This document shows positions 33,322 through 42,378 of a stretch of 64,000 bases of DNA, piece after piece (position 1 is the first letter of the stretch; every line of letters begins with the position of its first letter). Source of the stretch: Kineosporia rhizophila (GTDB lineage Bacteria > Actinomycetota > Actinomycetes > Actinomycetales > Kineosporiaceae); contig NZ_JAJSOH010000022.1 of assembly GCF_021277265.1 (NCBI RefSeq), positions 1 through 64,000 of the forward strand, given 5' to 3'. The notes below the pieces were generated by a model. It worked only from the letters and a program-made list of their open reading frames with translations. It ran no database searches and was not told the origin of the DNA. The position numbers were made by a program, and so were the translations under genes.

Positions 33322-35214
33322 TCAGCTGCGCAGCACGGGGCCGAGCGCCTCCAGCACCGAGGCGTCCTCGATCGTGCTCGGCACCGTGACCTCGGCGCCG
33401 TCGGCGATCTGGCGCATGGTCTTGCGCAGGATCTTGCCCGAGCGGGTCTTGGGCAGGGCCGCCACCACGTCGACCCGGCGCAGCGAGGCCACCGCGCCGA
33501 TCTCCGAGCGCACCAGCTCGACCAGTTCGGTCTGCACCTGCGCGGCGGGCGTGTCCACGCCCGACTTCAGCACCACCAGACCGCGCGGCAGCTGCCCCTT
33601 CAGCTCGTCGTGCACCCCGATCACCGCGCACTCGGCCACCGCCGGGTGGGCTGCCAGCACGGCCTCCATCGAACCGGTGGAGAGCCGGTGGCCGGCCACG
33701 TTGATCACGTCGTCGGTCCGGCCCATCACGAAGACGTACCCGTCCTCGTCCTTGAAACCGCCGTCGCCGGACAGGTACCAGCCCGGGAAGGCGGACAGAT
33801 AGCTGGAGACGTACCGGTCGTCGTCCTGCCAGAGCGTGGCCAGGGTGCCCGGGGGCATCGGCAGGCGCAGGCAGATCGCCCCCTCGGTGCCGGGCGGCAG
33901 CACCTCCCCGGTGGGGCCGAGCACCTGCACGTCGTAGCCGGGGATCGGCACCGACGGGGAGCCCGGCTTGATCGGCAGATCGTCCAGACCGCGGGGGTTG
34001 GCGCAGATCGGCCAGCCGGTCTCGGTCTGCCACCAGTTGTCCACCACGGGTACGCCCAGTTTCTCCGAGGCCCAGCGGTAGGTGTCCGGGTCCAGCCGCT
34101 CGCCCGCCAGGAACAGCGTCTTCAGGCTCGAGATGTCGCGACCGGCAAGCAGTTCCGCGTCGGGGTCGGCCCGCCGGATCGCCCGGAAGGCGGTGGGCGC
34201 GGTAAAGATCGCGTTCACGGAGTGCTCTTCGACCACGCGCCAGAACGCCCCGGCGTCGGGGGTCCCGATCGGCTTGCCCTCGTAGAGCACCGTGGTGGCG
34301 CCGGCCAGCAGCGGCCCGTAGACGATGTACGAGTGGCCCACCACCCAGCCGACGTCGCTGGCGGTGAACATGACGTCCCCCGGCCCGACCCCGTAGATCG
34401 CCTTCATCGACCAGGTCAGGGCCACCGCGTAACCGCCGCTGTCCCGAACGATTCCTTTAGGACGTCCGGTGGTTCCGGAGGTGTACAGGATGTACAGGGG
34501 GTCGGTGGCCTCCACTGCGACGCAACCGGCCGGGGGCACAGCATTCGGCGTCATCAGGGTGCGCCACTCGACGTCCTTCGGGCCCATCTCGGCCCGGGCC
34601 TGCTCACGCTGCACCACCACGGTGGTCTCGGGCTCGTGCTCGGCCCGGCGCAGCGCCTCGTCGAGCAGCGGCTTGTACTCCACCACCCGGGTCGGCTCGA
34701 TCCCGCAGGACGCGGTGACCACCACCTTGGGCCGGGCGTCGTCGATCCGGACGGCCAGCTCGGCCGGGGCGAACCCGCCGAACACCACCGAGTGCACGGC
34801 CCCGATCCGGGCGCAGGCCAGCATGGCGATCACCGCCTCGGGGATCATCGGCAGGTAGATCAGCACGGTGTCGCCCTTGGTCACCCCGCAGGCCTCCAGC
34901 CCGCCGGCGAAACGGGCGGTGAGGTCGAGCAGTTCGGCGTAGGTGTAGCGACGCTGCGTGCCGGTGACCGGTGAGTCGTAGATCAGCGCGTCCTGTTCGG
35001 CGCGGCCCTCGATGATGTGCCGGTCGAGGGCGTTGTAGCAGACGTTCAGCCGGGCGCCGGGGTACCAGCGGTAGACCGGTGGACTGCCCTCGTCCAGGAT
35101 CTGTTTCGGCTTCCTGATCCAGGCCACCTCGCGGGCCGCGTCGGCCCAGAACCCGGCCGGGTCCTCCAGGCTCCTGCGGTACGCCTCGGCGTAGCCACCC
35201 TGTCCGCTGCTCAT
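33322..35214 (-). CDS. prpE: Propionyl-CoA synthetase / acyl-CoA synthetase (PrpE-like)
   Basis: 630-residue AMP-forming synthetase. Adenylation motifs are YTSGTTGRPKGIVRD, NWWQTETGWPI and YLSGDGGFKDEDGYVFVMGR; the catalytic Lys is in LPKTRSGKILRKTMRQI. The N-terminus YAEAYRRSLEDPAGFW and length match PrpE and acetyl-CoA synthetase; the central pocket sequence DVGWVVGHSYIVYGPLL favours PrpE. It activates propionate (or similar short acids) to CoA esters. GGGAGGACTC precedes the ATG. It stands alone as a transcription unit. Confidence 0.88.
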   Translation of the reverse strand: MSSGQGGYAEAYRRSLEDPAGFWADAAREVAWIRKPKQILDEGSPPVYRWYPGARLNVCYNALDRHIIEGRAEQDALIYDSPVTGTQRRYTYAELLDLTARFAGGLEACGVTKGDTVLIYLPMIPEAVIAMLACARIGAVHSVVFGGFAPAELAVRIDDARPKVVVTASCGIEPTRVVEYKPLLDEALRRAEHEPETTVVVQREQARAEMGPKDVEWRTLMTPNAVPPAGCVAVEATDPLYILYTSGTTGRPKGIVRDSGGYAVALTWSMKAIYGVGPGDVMFTASDVGWVVGHSYIVYGPLLAGATTVLYEGKPIGTPDAGAFWRVVEEHSVNAIFTAPTAFRAIRRADPDAELLAGRDISSLKTLFLAGERLDPDTYRWASEKLGVPVVDNWWQTETGWPICANPRGLDDLPIKPGSPSVPIPGYDVQVLGPTGEVLPPGTEGAICLRLPMPPGTLATLWQDDDRYVSSYLSAFPGWYLSGDGGFKDEDGYVFVMGRTDDVINVAGHRLSTGSMEAVLAAHPAVAECAVIGVHDELKGQLPRGLVVLKSGVDTPAAQVQTELVELVRSEIGAVASLRRVDVVAALPKTRSGKILRKTMRQIADGAEVTVPSTIEDASVLEALGPVLRS

Positions 35215-35282
35215 GAGTCCTCCCGATCGTGGTTCCTGACCCTGGCGGATCCGGTGCTCATCATCCGTGACACCCTGACCGG

Positions 35283-35684
35283 GTGTCCTTCGACCCCGCC
35301 CAGCTGCCCGAAGCCGCCCTGCCGTTGCTGACCGAGCGGCACCTGGCCACCCTCACCACGCTGCGCGCCGACGGCAGCCCGCACGTCACCCCGGTGGGAT
35401 TCACCTGGGACGCACCGGCCCGGCGGGTGCGGGTGATCTGCTCGGGCACCAGCGTCAAGGCGCGCAACGCGGCCCGGGGCGGCCGGGCGGCGGTGAGCGT
35501 GATGGAAGGACGCTACTGGCTCACCCTGGAGGGCCCGGCCCAAGTGCTGGACGACGCGGAGGCGGTGGAAGACGCCGTGCGCCGCTACGCCCAGCGCTAT
35601 CGCCAGCCCCGGGAGAACCCGCAGCGGGTGGTCGTGGCGATCGAGGTCGACCGGGTGCTCGGCCACGTGCCCACCGCTGACTGA
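35283..35684 (+). CDS. PPOX-class F420-dependent oxidoreductase
   Basis: 133-residue split-barrel protein of the F420/FMN-binding PPOX class common in actinobacteria. Core motifs: LLTERHLATLTTLRADGSPH, VTPVGFTWD and VRVICSGTSVKARNAARGGR, the loop that binds cofactor phosphate. The GTG start is the first in frame; the promoter must lie in the 70 bases shared with prpE. Substrate unknown. Confidence 0.85.
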   Translation: MSFDPAQLPEAALPLLTERHLATLTTLRADGSPHVTPVGFTWDAPARRVRVICSGTSVKARNAARGGRAAVSVMEGRYWLTLEGPAQVLDDAEAVEDAVRRYAQRYRQPRENPQRVVVAIEVDRVLGHVPTAD

Positions 35685-35728
35685 CATGCCCGCATGATGC
35701 GGGGCCCGAGGTTGCGCCGGGGTTGCCG

Positions 35729-37948
35729 CTACGGCTCGATCTGGGTGGCGTAGGTGCCGAACCAGCTGGTCGCCATCCGCGACGTCCTGATCCCCGGCAC
35801 CTGGACCGGAGCGTTCCGGTCGACGGTGTCGCCCTGGCCGAGCTGGCCGGCGCCGTTGAACCCCCAGCACCACAGGGTGGTGTCACGTCGCACCGCGCAG
35901 GTGTGGGCGTAACCGGCGCTCACCGCGTACCAGTCCGTCGCGGTGCCCACCTGGACCGGCTCGGTGCGCTGGGTGTTGTCACCGAGACCGAGCTGGCCGT
36001 TGCTGCCACTGCCCCAGCACCAGAGGGATCCCCCGCCGCGGATCCCGCAGCTGTGCACCCGTCCGGTGCTCACCTCGACCCAGTCCTGCGCCGTGCCGAC
36101 CTGGACCGGAGTCCGATGGGCAGCGGTGTCACCGGCCCCCACCTGCCCGCGGCTGTTGGCTCCCCAGCACCAGAGGCTGCCGTCGACCTGGATCCCGCAG
36201 GTCACCCCGTAGACCGAGCTGACCTGACGCCAGACCGTGGCCGACCCGACCTGGACCGGCGTGCTGCGGTTGGTGATGTCGCCCTGCCCCAGCTGACCGG
36301 AGGAGTTCAGGCCCCAGCACCACAGAGAGGCGTCGACCCGGGTGGCGCAGGTGTACTGCAGACCGGCCGAGACGGTGGCCCAGTCGGCGGCCGTCCCGAC
36401 CTGGTTCGGGGTGCCGTAGGTGGTGGTGTTGCCCGAACCGTTCTCGCCCTGGGTGTTCTCGCCCCAGCACCAGAGCGTTCCTTCGCGGCGGATCCCGCAG
36501 ACGTGGTACTGCCCGATGCCGACCGAACGCCAGAACGCGTTCCAGGCGGTGCCCGCCACCACCTGGGTGAGCGCCGGACGGGAGGTGTAGTCGCCCTGGC
36601 CGAGCTGGGCCGAGCCGTTGTAGTCGGAGCACCACAGCGTGCCGTTCTCGCGCACCGCACAGAGGTTGAGCCGCCCGGGCCCGAGCCGCTGCCAGTCGTC
36701 GACCGACCCGATCCGGGCCGGCGCGGTGAGGATGTGCCCGGCCTGCCCGTTGATGCTGTAGCCCCAGCACCAGACCGTTCCGCCGGCCCGCACCCCACAG
36801 GTGTGCTGACCACCGGAACTCACCCCGGCCCAGTCGGTGTCGGCCCCGATCTGGGTGGGCTGCGACCGGTTCGCGGTGGTGCCGGTGCCGAGGATGCCGC
36901 GCGTCCCGCTGCCCCAGCACCACAGGGTGCCGTCGGCCCGGAGCCCGCAGGTGTGTGCCGTCCCGAGCTCGACCGACGTCCAGTTGCCGGCCGTGCCGGC
37001 CTGGACCGGGACGGCGCGGTCGGCGGTGTCGCCGGCGCCCAGCTGCCCACTTGAGTTGAGCCCCCAGCACCACGCCGAGCCGGTCGCCCGAAGCCCGCAG
37101 GTGTGCTGCCCGCCGGTTCGCACCCAGGTCCAGTCCGTAGCGGTGCCGACCTGGACCGGGCTGGTGCGGCTGACCGCGTCGCCCACCCCCAGCTGCCCCT
37201 TGTCGTTGTTGCCCCAGCACCACAGCGCGCCGCCGGTGGTCCTGGCGCAGGTGTGAAGGGCGGTCACGCTCACCTCGCCCCAGGAGCGGTCCGGGGCCAC
37301 CTGCACAGGTACGGTCCGCCGGGCCGTGTCGGCGAGACCGAGCTGCCCGTAGGCGTTGTCGCCCCAGCACCAGAGCGTGCCGCCGGCCCGGACGCCGCAG
37401 GTCGAGGCCTGCCCGCTCGAGACCCGCAACCAGTCGGTGGCGCCGGCGACCTGGACCGGGGACGACCGGTTGGTGGTGTCGCCGAGGCCGAGCTGCCCGG
37501 CGCTGTTGTTCCCCCAGCACCAGAGCGTGCCATCGGTCCGGATCGCGCACGTCGTACCGGTCCCCGCCGAGACCTGCCGATAGGTGGCCGTGCTCAGCCG
37601 GGTCGGACCGTAGACGTATTCGGAGGTGCTGCCCAGGCCCAGCTCGCCCGTCCCGCTCGTTCCCCAGCACCACAGACCGGCGTCCCGGCCCAGGGCGCAG
37701 CTCTGCTGGCTCCCGGCCGAGACCTGCGCCCAGGTCGAGGCGGTTCCCACCTGGTCCGGCGCCAGCCGCGGAGTGGTGTCCATCCCCCAGCGGAAGACCG
37801 GCCCGACCCCGAAGTCGGTCCGGCTCGTGATCACGGAGCGCACTTCGGTACTGCCGGTGAAACCGGCCCCTACGGAAGGCTGGAGCACCGCGGCCAGCAC
37901 GAGCAGGGCCGCCACGGCAGCCCCGAGCAGCGCGCGCCGGATCCTCAT
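35729..37948 (-). CDS. Secreted protein with thirteen RCC1-type repeats
   Basis: 739-residue protein. A signal peptide (RIRRALLGAAVAALLVLAAV) is followed by 13 repeats of roughly 50 residues. Each has the pattern TCxxRxxGTLWCWGxN followed by GQLGxGDTxxRxxPVQV. Seven-bladed RCC1 propellers would be filled nearly twice. Almost every repeat has two Cys about eleven residues apart, the second in WCWG; repeat 8 reads WCSD instead. After export these may form one disulfide per blade. No transmembrane or sortase signal follows, so it is probably secreted. AGGAAG precedes the ATG. Ligand unknown. Confidence 0.85.
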   Translation of the reverse strand: MRIRRALLGAAVAALLVLAAVLQPSVGAGFTGSTEVRSVITSRTDFGVGPVFRWGMDTTPRLAPDQVGTASTWAQVSAGSQQSCALGRDAGLWCWGTSGTGELGLGSTSEYVYGPTRLSTATYRQVSAGTGTTCAIRTDGTLWCWGNNSAGQLGLGDTTNRSSPVQVAGATDWLRVSSGQASTCGVRAGGTLWCWGDNAYGQLGLADTARRTVPVQVAPDRSWGEVSVTALHTCARTTGGALWCWGNNDKGQLGVGDAVSRTSPVQVGTATDWTWVRTGGQHTCGLRATGSAWCWGLNSSGQLGAGDTADRAVPVQAGTAGNWTSVELGTAHTCGLRADGTLWCWGSGTRGILGTGTTANRSQPTQIGADTDWAGVSSGGQHTCGVRAGGTVWCWGYSINGQAGHILTAPARIGSVDDWQRLGPGRLNLCAVRENGTLWCSDYNGSAQLGQGDYTSRPALTQVVAGTAWNAFWRSVGIGQYHVCGIRREGTLWCWGENTQGENGSGNTTTYGTPNQVGTAADWATVSAGLQYTCATRVDASLWCWGLNSSGQLGQGDITNRSTPVQVGSATVWRQVSSVYGVTCGIQVDGSLWCWGANSRGQVGAGDTAAHRTPVQVGTAQDWVEVSTGRVHSCGIRGGGSLWCWGSGSNGQLGLGDNTQRTEPVQVGTATDWYAVSAGYAHTCAVRRDTTLWCWGFNGAGQLGQGDTVDRNAPVQVPGIRTSRMATSWFGTYATQIEP

Positions 37949-37992
37949 GTGCTTCCTAGGTCGGCCGCCGGCCGGCGGTCTTGAGGAGCGGA

Positions 37993-39219
37993 TCAGGTGG
38001 CGTCGGTGATCAGGCGCTCCACCGCCTCGGGGGCGAAGACCGCGTCGGCCACCGACAGTGCCAGGCCGATCGGGCCGGCGCTGTTGTCCAGCGAACTGCG
38101 CACGATCTGCAGGCGCGTGGTGGCCAGCGGCAGCGAGCGGCGGTAGACCATCTCCCGGATGCCGGCGAACAACTGCCCCTCGACCCGGGCCAGCTGACCG
38201 CCGATCACGACCACCCGCGGGTTGAAAAGGCTTACCGCACCGGCGATCGCCGCTCCCAGCACGCGGCCCGCACGGCGGGTGATCTGCACCGCCACCGGGT
38301 CTCCGGAGAGGGCCAGCTCGATCGCCGCGTCGACGCTGGAGACGTCCCGCCCGGCGGCCTGCAGGTCGCGCATCAAGGCCCAGCCGCCCACGTAGGCCTC
38401 TACGCAGCCGATGTTCCCGCATCGGCACAGCGGCTGGTTCTCGTCGTCGGGCTGGCTCAGCTGGGAGTGCCCGATGTCCCCCGCGGCGCCGTCGGCGCCC
38501 CGGTAGATCTGGCCGCCGACCACCACCCCGGCCCCGATCCCGGTGCCGAGCTTGAGCATCAGCAGGTGCCCGGCGTCGGGGTAGTTGCGCCGGTACTCGC
38601 CGATCGCCATCGCATTGACGTCCTTGTCCACCTGGACCGGGCAGTCGTAGGTGCGGGCGAAGCGGCCGCGGATGTCGTAGCCGTCCCAGCCGGTCATGAT
38701 CGGCGGGTTGACCACCGCCCCGCGGGCGAAGTCGACCGGGCCGGGCACCGACAGGCCGATGCCGTGGACCTGCGCCGGGGTGGTGCCGGTCTCGGCCAGC
38801 AGCGCCGCGAACTCCTGCTCGACCAGCGTCAGGATCGCGTCCGGACCGCCGGTGATGTCGATCCGGCGCTGCCGCTCGGAGGCGATCTCGCCGTTCAGGT
38901 CGCAGACCGCCGCCCGCATCCCGGTGGCGCCCAGGTCGGCCACCAGCAGCACCCCGCGCCGGGCGTGGAAGGCGAAGCGGGTGGCCGGCCGGCCCCGGGT
39001 GGGACTGCCCTCACCCGCCGCCGCGATCAGCCGGGCCTGCAGCAACTGGTCGAGCCGCTGGTTCACCGTGGTGCGGGACAGACCGGTCAGGGTCATCACC
39101 TCGGCCCGGGTGAGGGCCCGGCCACCGCGGAACAGGGCGAGAACCTCGCCCACACCGCTGTTCACGCTGGTCGGCGCAGTGACGCCGGAGGTCTGCGACT
39201 GCAGGGGGGCGGCGCTCAT
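37993..39219 (-). CDS. ROK family transcriptional regulator (FrcR/NagC-like)
   Basis: 408-residue repressor-type ROK protein. N-terminal winged HTH (RAEVMTLTGLSRTTVNQRLD) is followed by a sugar-kinase-like domain with VADLGATGMRAAVCDLNG (phosphate loop), KLGTGIGAGVVVGGQIYRG and the zinc motif CRCGNIGCVEAYVGG. GGAG lies five bases before the ATG. It is divergent from an frc-like sugar operon, the same layout as frcR in Sinorhizobium meliloti, so it probably represses that operon and is released by its sugar. Confidence 0.9.
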   Translation of the reverse strand: MSAAPLQSQTSGVTAPTSVNSGVGEVLALFRGGRALTRAEVMTLTGLSRTTVNQRLDQLLQARLIAAAGEGSPTRGRPATRFAFHARRGVLLVADLGATGMRAAVCDLNGEIASERQRRIDITGGPDAILTLVEQEFAALLAETGTTPAQVHGIGLSVPGPVDFARGAVVNPPIMTGWDGYDIRGRFARTYDCPVQVDKDVNAMAIGEYRRNYPDAGHLLMLKLGTGIGAGVVVGGQIYRGADGAAGDIGHSQLSQPDDENQPLCRCGNIGCVEAYVGGWALMRDLQAAGRDVSSVDAAIELALSGDPVAVQITRRAGRVLGAAIAGAVSLFNPRVVVIGGQLARVEGQLFAGIREMVYRRSLPLATTRLQIVRSSLDNSAGPIGLALSVADAVFAPEAVERLITDAT

Positions 39220-39302
39220 CGCATCTCCGCCGGGACTGGGCAGCGCTCCAGCAAGTCGACGCTGAACTCGCGGGTAAACAACACGGGACCATCCTAGTTC
39301 TG

Positions 39303-39311
39303 CGTAGCAAC
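39303..39311. promoter_or_regulatory. Candidate ROK operator half-site
   Basis: CGTAGCAAC here and its complement GTTGCTACG at 42358-42366, just before the epimerase gene, are the only conspicuous shared 9-mer of the operon's control points. The first copy runs into GCAACTTTGC, a small inverted repeat, 26 bases upstream of the -35 box. Binding by the divergent ROK protein is inferred. Confidence 0.35.
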
Positions 39312-39336
39312 TTTGCAAAAGGGTTGGTCTTAACGA

Positions 39337-39365
39337 TTGACAGCCGACGCAAGAGGGCATGTAAT
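39337..39365 (+). promoter_or_regulatory. Promoter of the frc-like sugar operon
   Basis: TTGACA at 39337-39342 and TGTAAT at 39360-39365 with a 17-base spacer match the major sigma-factor consensus well. It lies about 54 bases before the binding-protein start. Confidence 0.7.
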
Positions 39366-39418
39366 CGATCAGACCGTTGGCGGTACGAAGCCGTACCCGT
39401 ACGCAAAGGAGCTCCAAC

Positions 39419-40465
39419 GTGGGAGCCAGCACCTCGATCCGTCGCATCGCCGCTCTCGGCGTGCCCCTGTCGTTCGCCGCCGTCGCGCTCGCGGCCTGCG
39501 GCGACTCCTCCTCCTCGGGCGAGGCCGGTGGCTCCGGCGGCGACGCCTCCCCGGCCAAGGTCGCCGCGATCATCAAGGGCCTCGACAACCCCTTCTTCCA
39601 GACCATGGAAGACGGCATCGAGGCCGGCGCCGCGGCCCAGGGCCTGGAGACCACCGTCCAGGCGGCCAACTCGATCACCGACACCACCGGCCAGGCCGAC
39701 AAGCTCACCGCCCTGGCCGGGCAGGACTTCAGCTGCTACATCGTCAACCCGATCACCGGCACCAACCTGGTGCAGGGCCTGGCCCAGCTGGCCGCGCGGG
39801 ACAAGACGATCGTGAACATCGACTCCCCGGTCGAGGAGGAGGCCGCCGAGGCGGCCGGCGCCACCCCGGCCACCTACATCGGCACCGACAACGTCGAGGC
39901 CGGCAAGCTCGCCGGCGCGGAGATGACCAAGCTGGTCAGCTCCGGCGACGTGGCCGTCATCGGCGGCACCTCGGGCGACGTCACCAGCAACGCCCGGGTC
40001 GAGGGCTTCACCCAGGGCCTGGGCTCCTCGGTCAAGGTGGTGCAGACGGTCGCGGCCGACTGGAACCGCGAGAAGGCGCTCACCCAGGCCACCACCGTGC
40101 TGCGGGCCAACCCCGGCCTGAAGGGCTTCTACGTGGCCAACGACGACATGGCCCTGGGCGTGGTGCGGGCCGTCGAGAACGCCGGGAAGACCGGTGACGT
40201 CAAGGTGATCGGCACCGACGGCGTCGAGGAGGCGCTGACCTCGGTGAAGGACGGCGGGCTGACCGCCACCGTGGCCCAGTACCCCTACACCATCGGCGAG
40301 ATGGGCCTCGAGGCCTGCGCCGCCGCGGCCGCCGGCAAGAGCCTCCCGACCAGTGTCGACGCCCCCGTCGAACTGGTCACGGCCGACGTCGCCGACAAGG
40401 CGCTGGCCGCCACCCCCAAGCCGTTCGGCGAGTACGAAGACCCGATCGCCGAACTGCTCAAGTAG
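39419..40465 (+). CDS. Sugar ABC transporter substrate-binding lipoprotein (FrcB/RbsB-like)
   Basis: 348-residue periplasmic-binding-like lipoprotein. Signal peptide ends in lipobox LAAC near residue 27, followed by a Ser/Gly linker. Peripla_BP_4 fold motifs: AAIIKGLDNPFFQTMEDGIE, CYIVNPITGTNLVQGLAQL and FYVANDDMALGVVRAVENAG. The GTG has AAAGGAG eight bases upstream. First gene of the operon; the isomerase and kinase downstream suggest a ketohexose such as fructose or allulose as ligand. Confidence 0.88.
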   Translation: MGASTSIRRIAALGVPLSFAAVALAACGDSSSSGEAGGSGGDASPAKVAAIIKGLDNPFFQTMEDGIEAGAAAQGLETTVQAANSITDTTGQADKLTALAGQDFSCYIVNPITGTNLVQGLAQLAARDKTIVNIDSPVEEEAAEAAGATPATYIGTDNVEAGKLAGAEMTKLVSSGDVAVIGGTSGDVTSNARVEGFTQGLGSSVKVVQTVAADWNREKALTQATTVLRANPGLKGFYVANDDMALGVVRAVENAGKTGDVKVIGTDGVEEALTSVKDGGLTATVAQYPYTIGEMGLEACAAAAAGKSLPTSVDAPVELVTADVADKALAATPKPFGEYEDPIAELLK

Positions 40466-40475
40466 TTCCGGACCG

Positions 40476-40511
40476 CGGGGACGGCTCACAGACCTGACCA
40501 CGCCGTCCCCG
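40476..40511 (+). other. Hairpin after the binding-protein gene
   Basis: CGGGGACGGC and its perfect complement across a 16-base loop, ten bases after the stop codon and 110 bases before the permease. Such stems often stabilise binding-protein mRNA or attenuate downstream expression. Confidence 0.55.
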
Positions 40512-40622
40512 TCCGCGTAAGCCCCCACCACCCCCCTTGGTGAGGTGGCCTCCGCCGGTGATCCCCGGCGTCCTCGATCTGCCCGAAAACCACTGCCGCA
40601 CAGCGGCACGAAAGGTTCAGCG

Positions 40623-41606
40623 ATGTCCGCAACCACTCTCGAAGCGCCACCGGCACCCCCGGGCCCGGCGCGCAGCCGGCGTCTGCGAGACCCCGCCTTC
40701 TGGGCCGACTGGGCCGCCCTGGTCGGGCTGATCGGCCTGACCGTCGTGTTCCAGTCGCTGAACTCCTCGTTCCTCAGCTCCGGCAACGTGCAGTCGATCC
40801 TGGTGGCCTCGGCGATCCTGGTGATCCTCTCGGTCGGCCAGACCTTCACCATCGCCACCGGCGGCATCGACCTGTCGGTGGCCTCGGTGATGACCTTCTC
40901 GGCAGTGGTTCTCGGCTGGACCTTCGCCGAGGGCTGGAGCCTTCCGCTCTGCCTGGGGGCGGCGGTGCTGGCCGGCCTGGTCTTCGGCGCCGTCAACGGC
41001 GCCCTGATCGCCAAGGGCCGGATCCCCGACTTCGTGGTCACCCTGGGCTCGCTCAGCGCCGCCTCCGGCCTCGCGCTGATCCTGGCCGACGGCAAGCCCA
41101 CCACCGTGATCAGCCCGTTCCTGCTGCGGCTGTCCACCCAGGGCGTGGGCATCGTCGGCTACACCTTCCTGCTCGCCGTCGTCCTGGCCCTGCTCGCGCA
41201 CGTCCTGCTCTTCCACACCCGGTTCGGCACCCACGTGCTGGCGGCCGGCGGATCGCCCGAGGCGGCCACCGCCACCGGGATCAGCACGGCCCGGATCAAG
41301 GTGGCCGTGTACACCCTCTCCGGCACGCTGGCCGGGCTGGCCGGCATCCTCCTGGTCGCCCGGATCGGCGCCTCCTCCCCCGCCGCCGACACCACGATGA
41401 CCCTGAACACCGTGGCCGCGGTGGTGCTCGGCGGGGTCAGCCTGCTCGGCGGCCGGGCCACGATCATCGGCCCGGTGCTCGGCGCCCTGGTCCTGACCGT
41501 CCTGGTCAACGGCCTGACCCTGGTCGGCGTCTCGCAGTTCTACCAGCCGCTGTCGGTGGGCATCGTCGTGGTGCTGGCCGCCCTGTTGATGAGGTTCCAG
41601 AAGTGA
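40623..41606 (+). CDS. Sugar ABC transporter permease (FrcC/RbsC-like)
   Basis: 327-residue permease of the BPD_transp_2 family with eight to ten helices. The signature SVGQTFTIATGGIDLSVASV and the later AVVLGGVSLLGGRATIIGPV are diagnostic of ribose/fructose-type permeases. AAAGG lies seven bases before the ATG. Its stop overlaps the start of the ATPase gene (GTGA). Confidence 0.92.
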   Translation: MSATTLEAPPAPPGPARSRRLRDPAFWADWAALVGLIGLTVVFQSLNSSFLSSGNVQSILVASAILVILSVGQTFTIATGGIDLSVASVMTFSAVVLGWTFAEGWSLPLCLGAAVLAGLVFGAVNGALIAKGRIPDFVVTLGSLSAASGLALILADGKPTTVISPFLLRLSTQGVGIVGYTFLLAVVLALLAHVLLFHTRFGTHVLAAGGSPEAATATGISTARIKVAVYTLSGTLAGLAGILLVARIGASSPAADTTMTLNTVAAVVLGGVSLLGGRATIIGPVLGALVLTVLVNGLTLVGVSQFYQPLSVGIVVVLAALLMRFQK

Positions 41607-42352
41607 CCGCGACGACCACCCAGGCCCTCGTCTCCGTCGACGACGTCAGCCTCTCCTTCGGCAGTGTCCGCGCTCTGCGCGAGGTCTCGCTGACCCTGCG
41701 CCCCGGCGAGATCACCGCTCTGGTCGGTGACAACGGCGCCGGCAAGTCCACCCTGGTGCGTTGCCTGTCGGGCATCCACCGCCCGGACTCCGGCCGGATC
41801 GTGTTCGACGGCGAGGAGACGAGGTTCTCCAACCCCGAGGACGCCCGGAAGGCCGGGATCGAGACCGTGCACCAGAACCTCGCGCTGGTCGAGGACCTCA
41901 CGGTCTGGCAGAACCTGTTCCTCAACCGCGAGATCACCAACGGTCTGGGTCTGCTGAACCGCAAGGCGATGAAGGCCGAGGCGCAGCGCATGGTCTCGGC
42001 GCTTGCGGTGAACGTGCCCAGCGTGACCTCGACCGTGCGGCGGCTGTCGGGCGGCCAGCGCCAGGCCGTGTCGATCTGCCGCGCCGCCGGTTTCAGCTCG
42101 AAGCTGGTGATCATGGACGAGCCGACCGCGGCCCTGGGGGTCCAGGAGACCGAGCGGGTCGAGCAGCTGATCCTCAAGCTCCGCGAGGACGGCCACGCCG
42201 TGCTCCTGATCAGCCACAACTTCGCCCAGGTGATGCGGCTGTCCGACCAGGTCTGGGTGATGCGCTCAGGCCGGTGCGTGGCCGGCCGCCGCACCGCCGA
42301 GACCACCGGAGAAGAGATCGTCGCCCTGATCACCGGCGCCCAGCAGTCCTGA
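41603..42352 (+). CDS. Sugar ABC transporter ATP-binding protein, single domain (FrcA-like)
   Basis: 249-residue ATPase. Walker A GDNGAGKSTLVRCL, Q-loop VHQNLALVEDLTVW, signature LSGGQRQAVSICRAA, Walker B LVIMDEPTAALGVQE and H-loop LLISHNFAQV. RbsA-type transporters have two fused ATPase domains of about 500 residues; this one has a single domain, as in FrcA, so it works as a homodimer. GTG start overlaps the permease stop. Confidence 0.92.
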   Translation: MTATTTQALVSVDDVSLSFGSVRALREVSLTLRPGEITALVGDNGAGKSTLVRCLSGIHRPDSGRIVFDGEETRFSNPEDARKAGIETVHQNLALVEDLTVWQNLFLNREITNGLGLLNRKAMKAEAQRMVSALAVNVPSVTSTVRRLSGGQRQAVSICRAAGFSSKLVIMDEPTAALGVQETERVEQLILKLREDGHAVLLISHNFAQVMRLSDQVWVMRSGRCVAGRRTAETTGEEIVALITGAQQS

Positions 42353-42378
42353 ACCTCGTTGCTACGTAAGGAAAACCG

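Noticed and set aside
35723..37054. 443-codon proline-rich frame opposite the RCC1 gene
   Set aside because: Its regular repeats simply reflect the RCC1 repeats read backwards; no start context and no recognisable family.
35760..37690. Regularly spaced near-identical DNA blocks that could be mistaken for a CRISPR-like array
   Set aside because: Spacing is about 150 bases and the blocks encode the RCC1 repeat units in frame; there are no unique spacers and no cas genes.
37993..39708. Longer N-terminal form of the ROK regulator starting near 39708
   Set aside because: The extra part covers the divergent promoter and the start of the binding-protein gene; the ATG at 39219 has a good ribosome binding site and gives the normal length.
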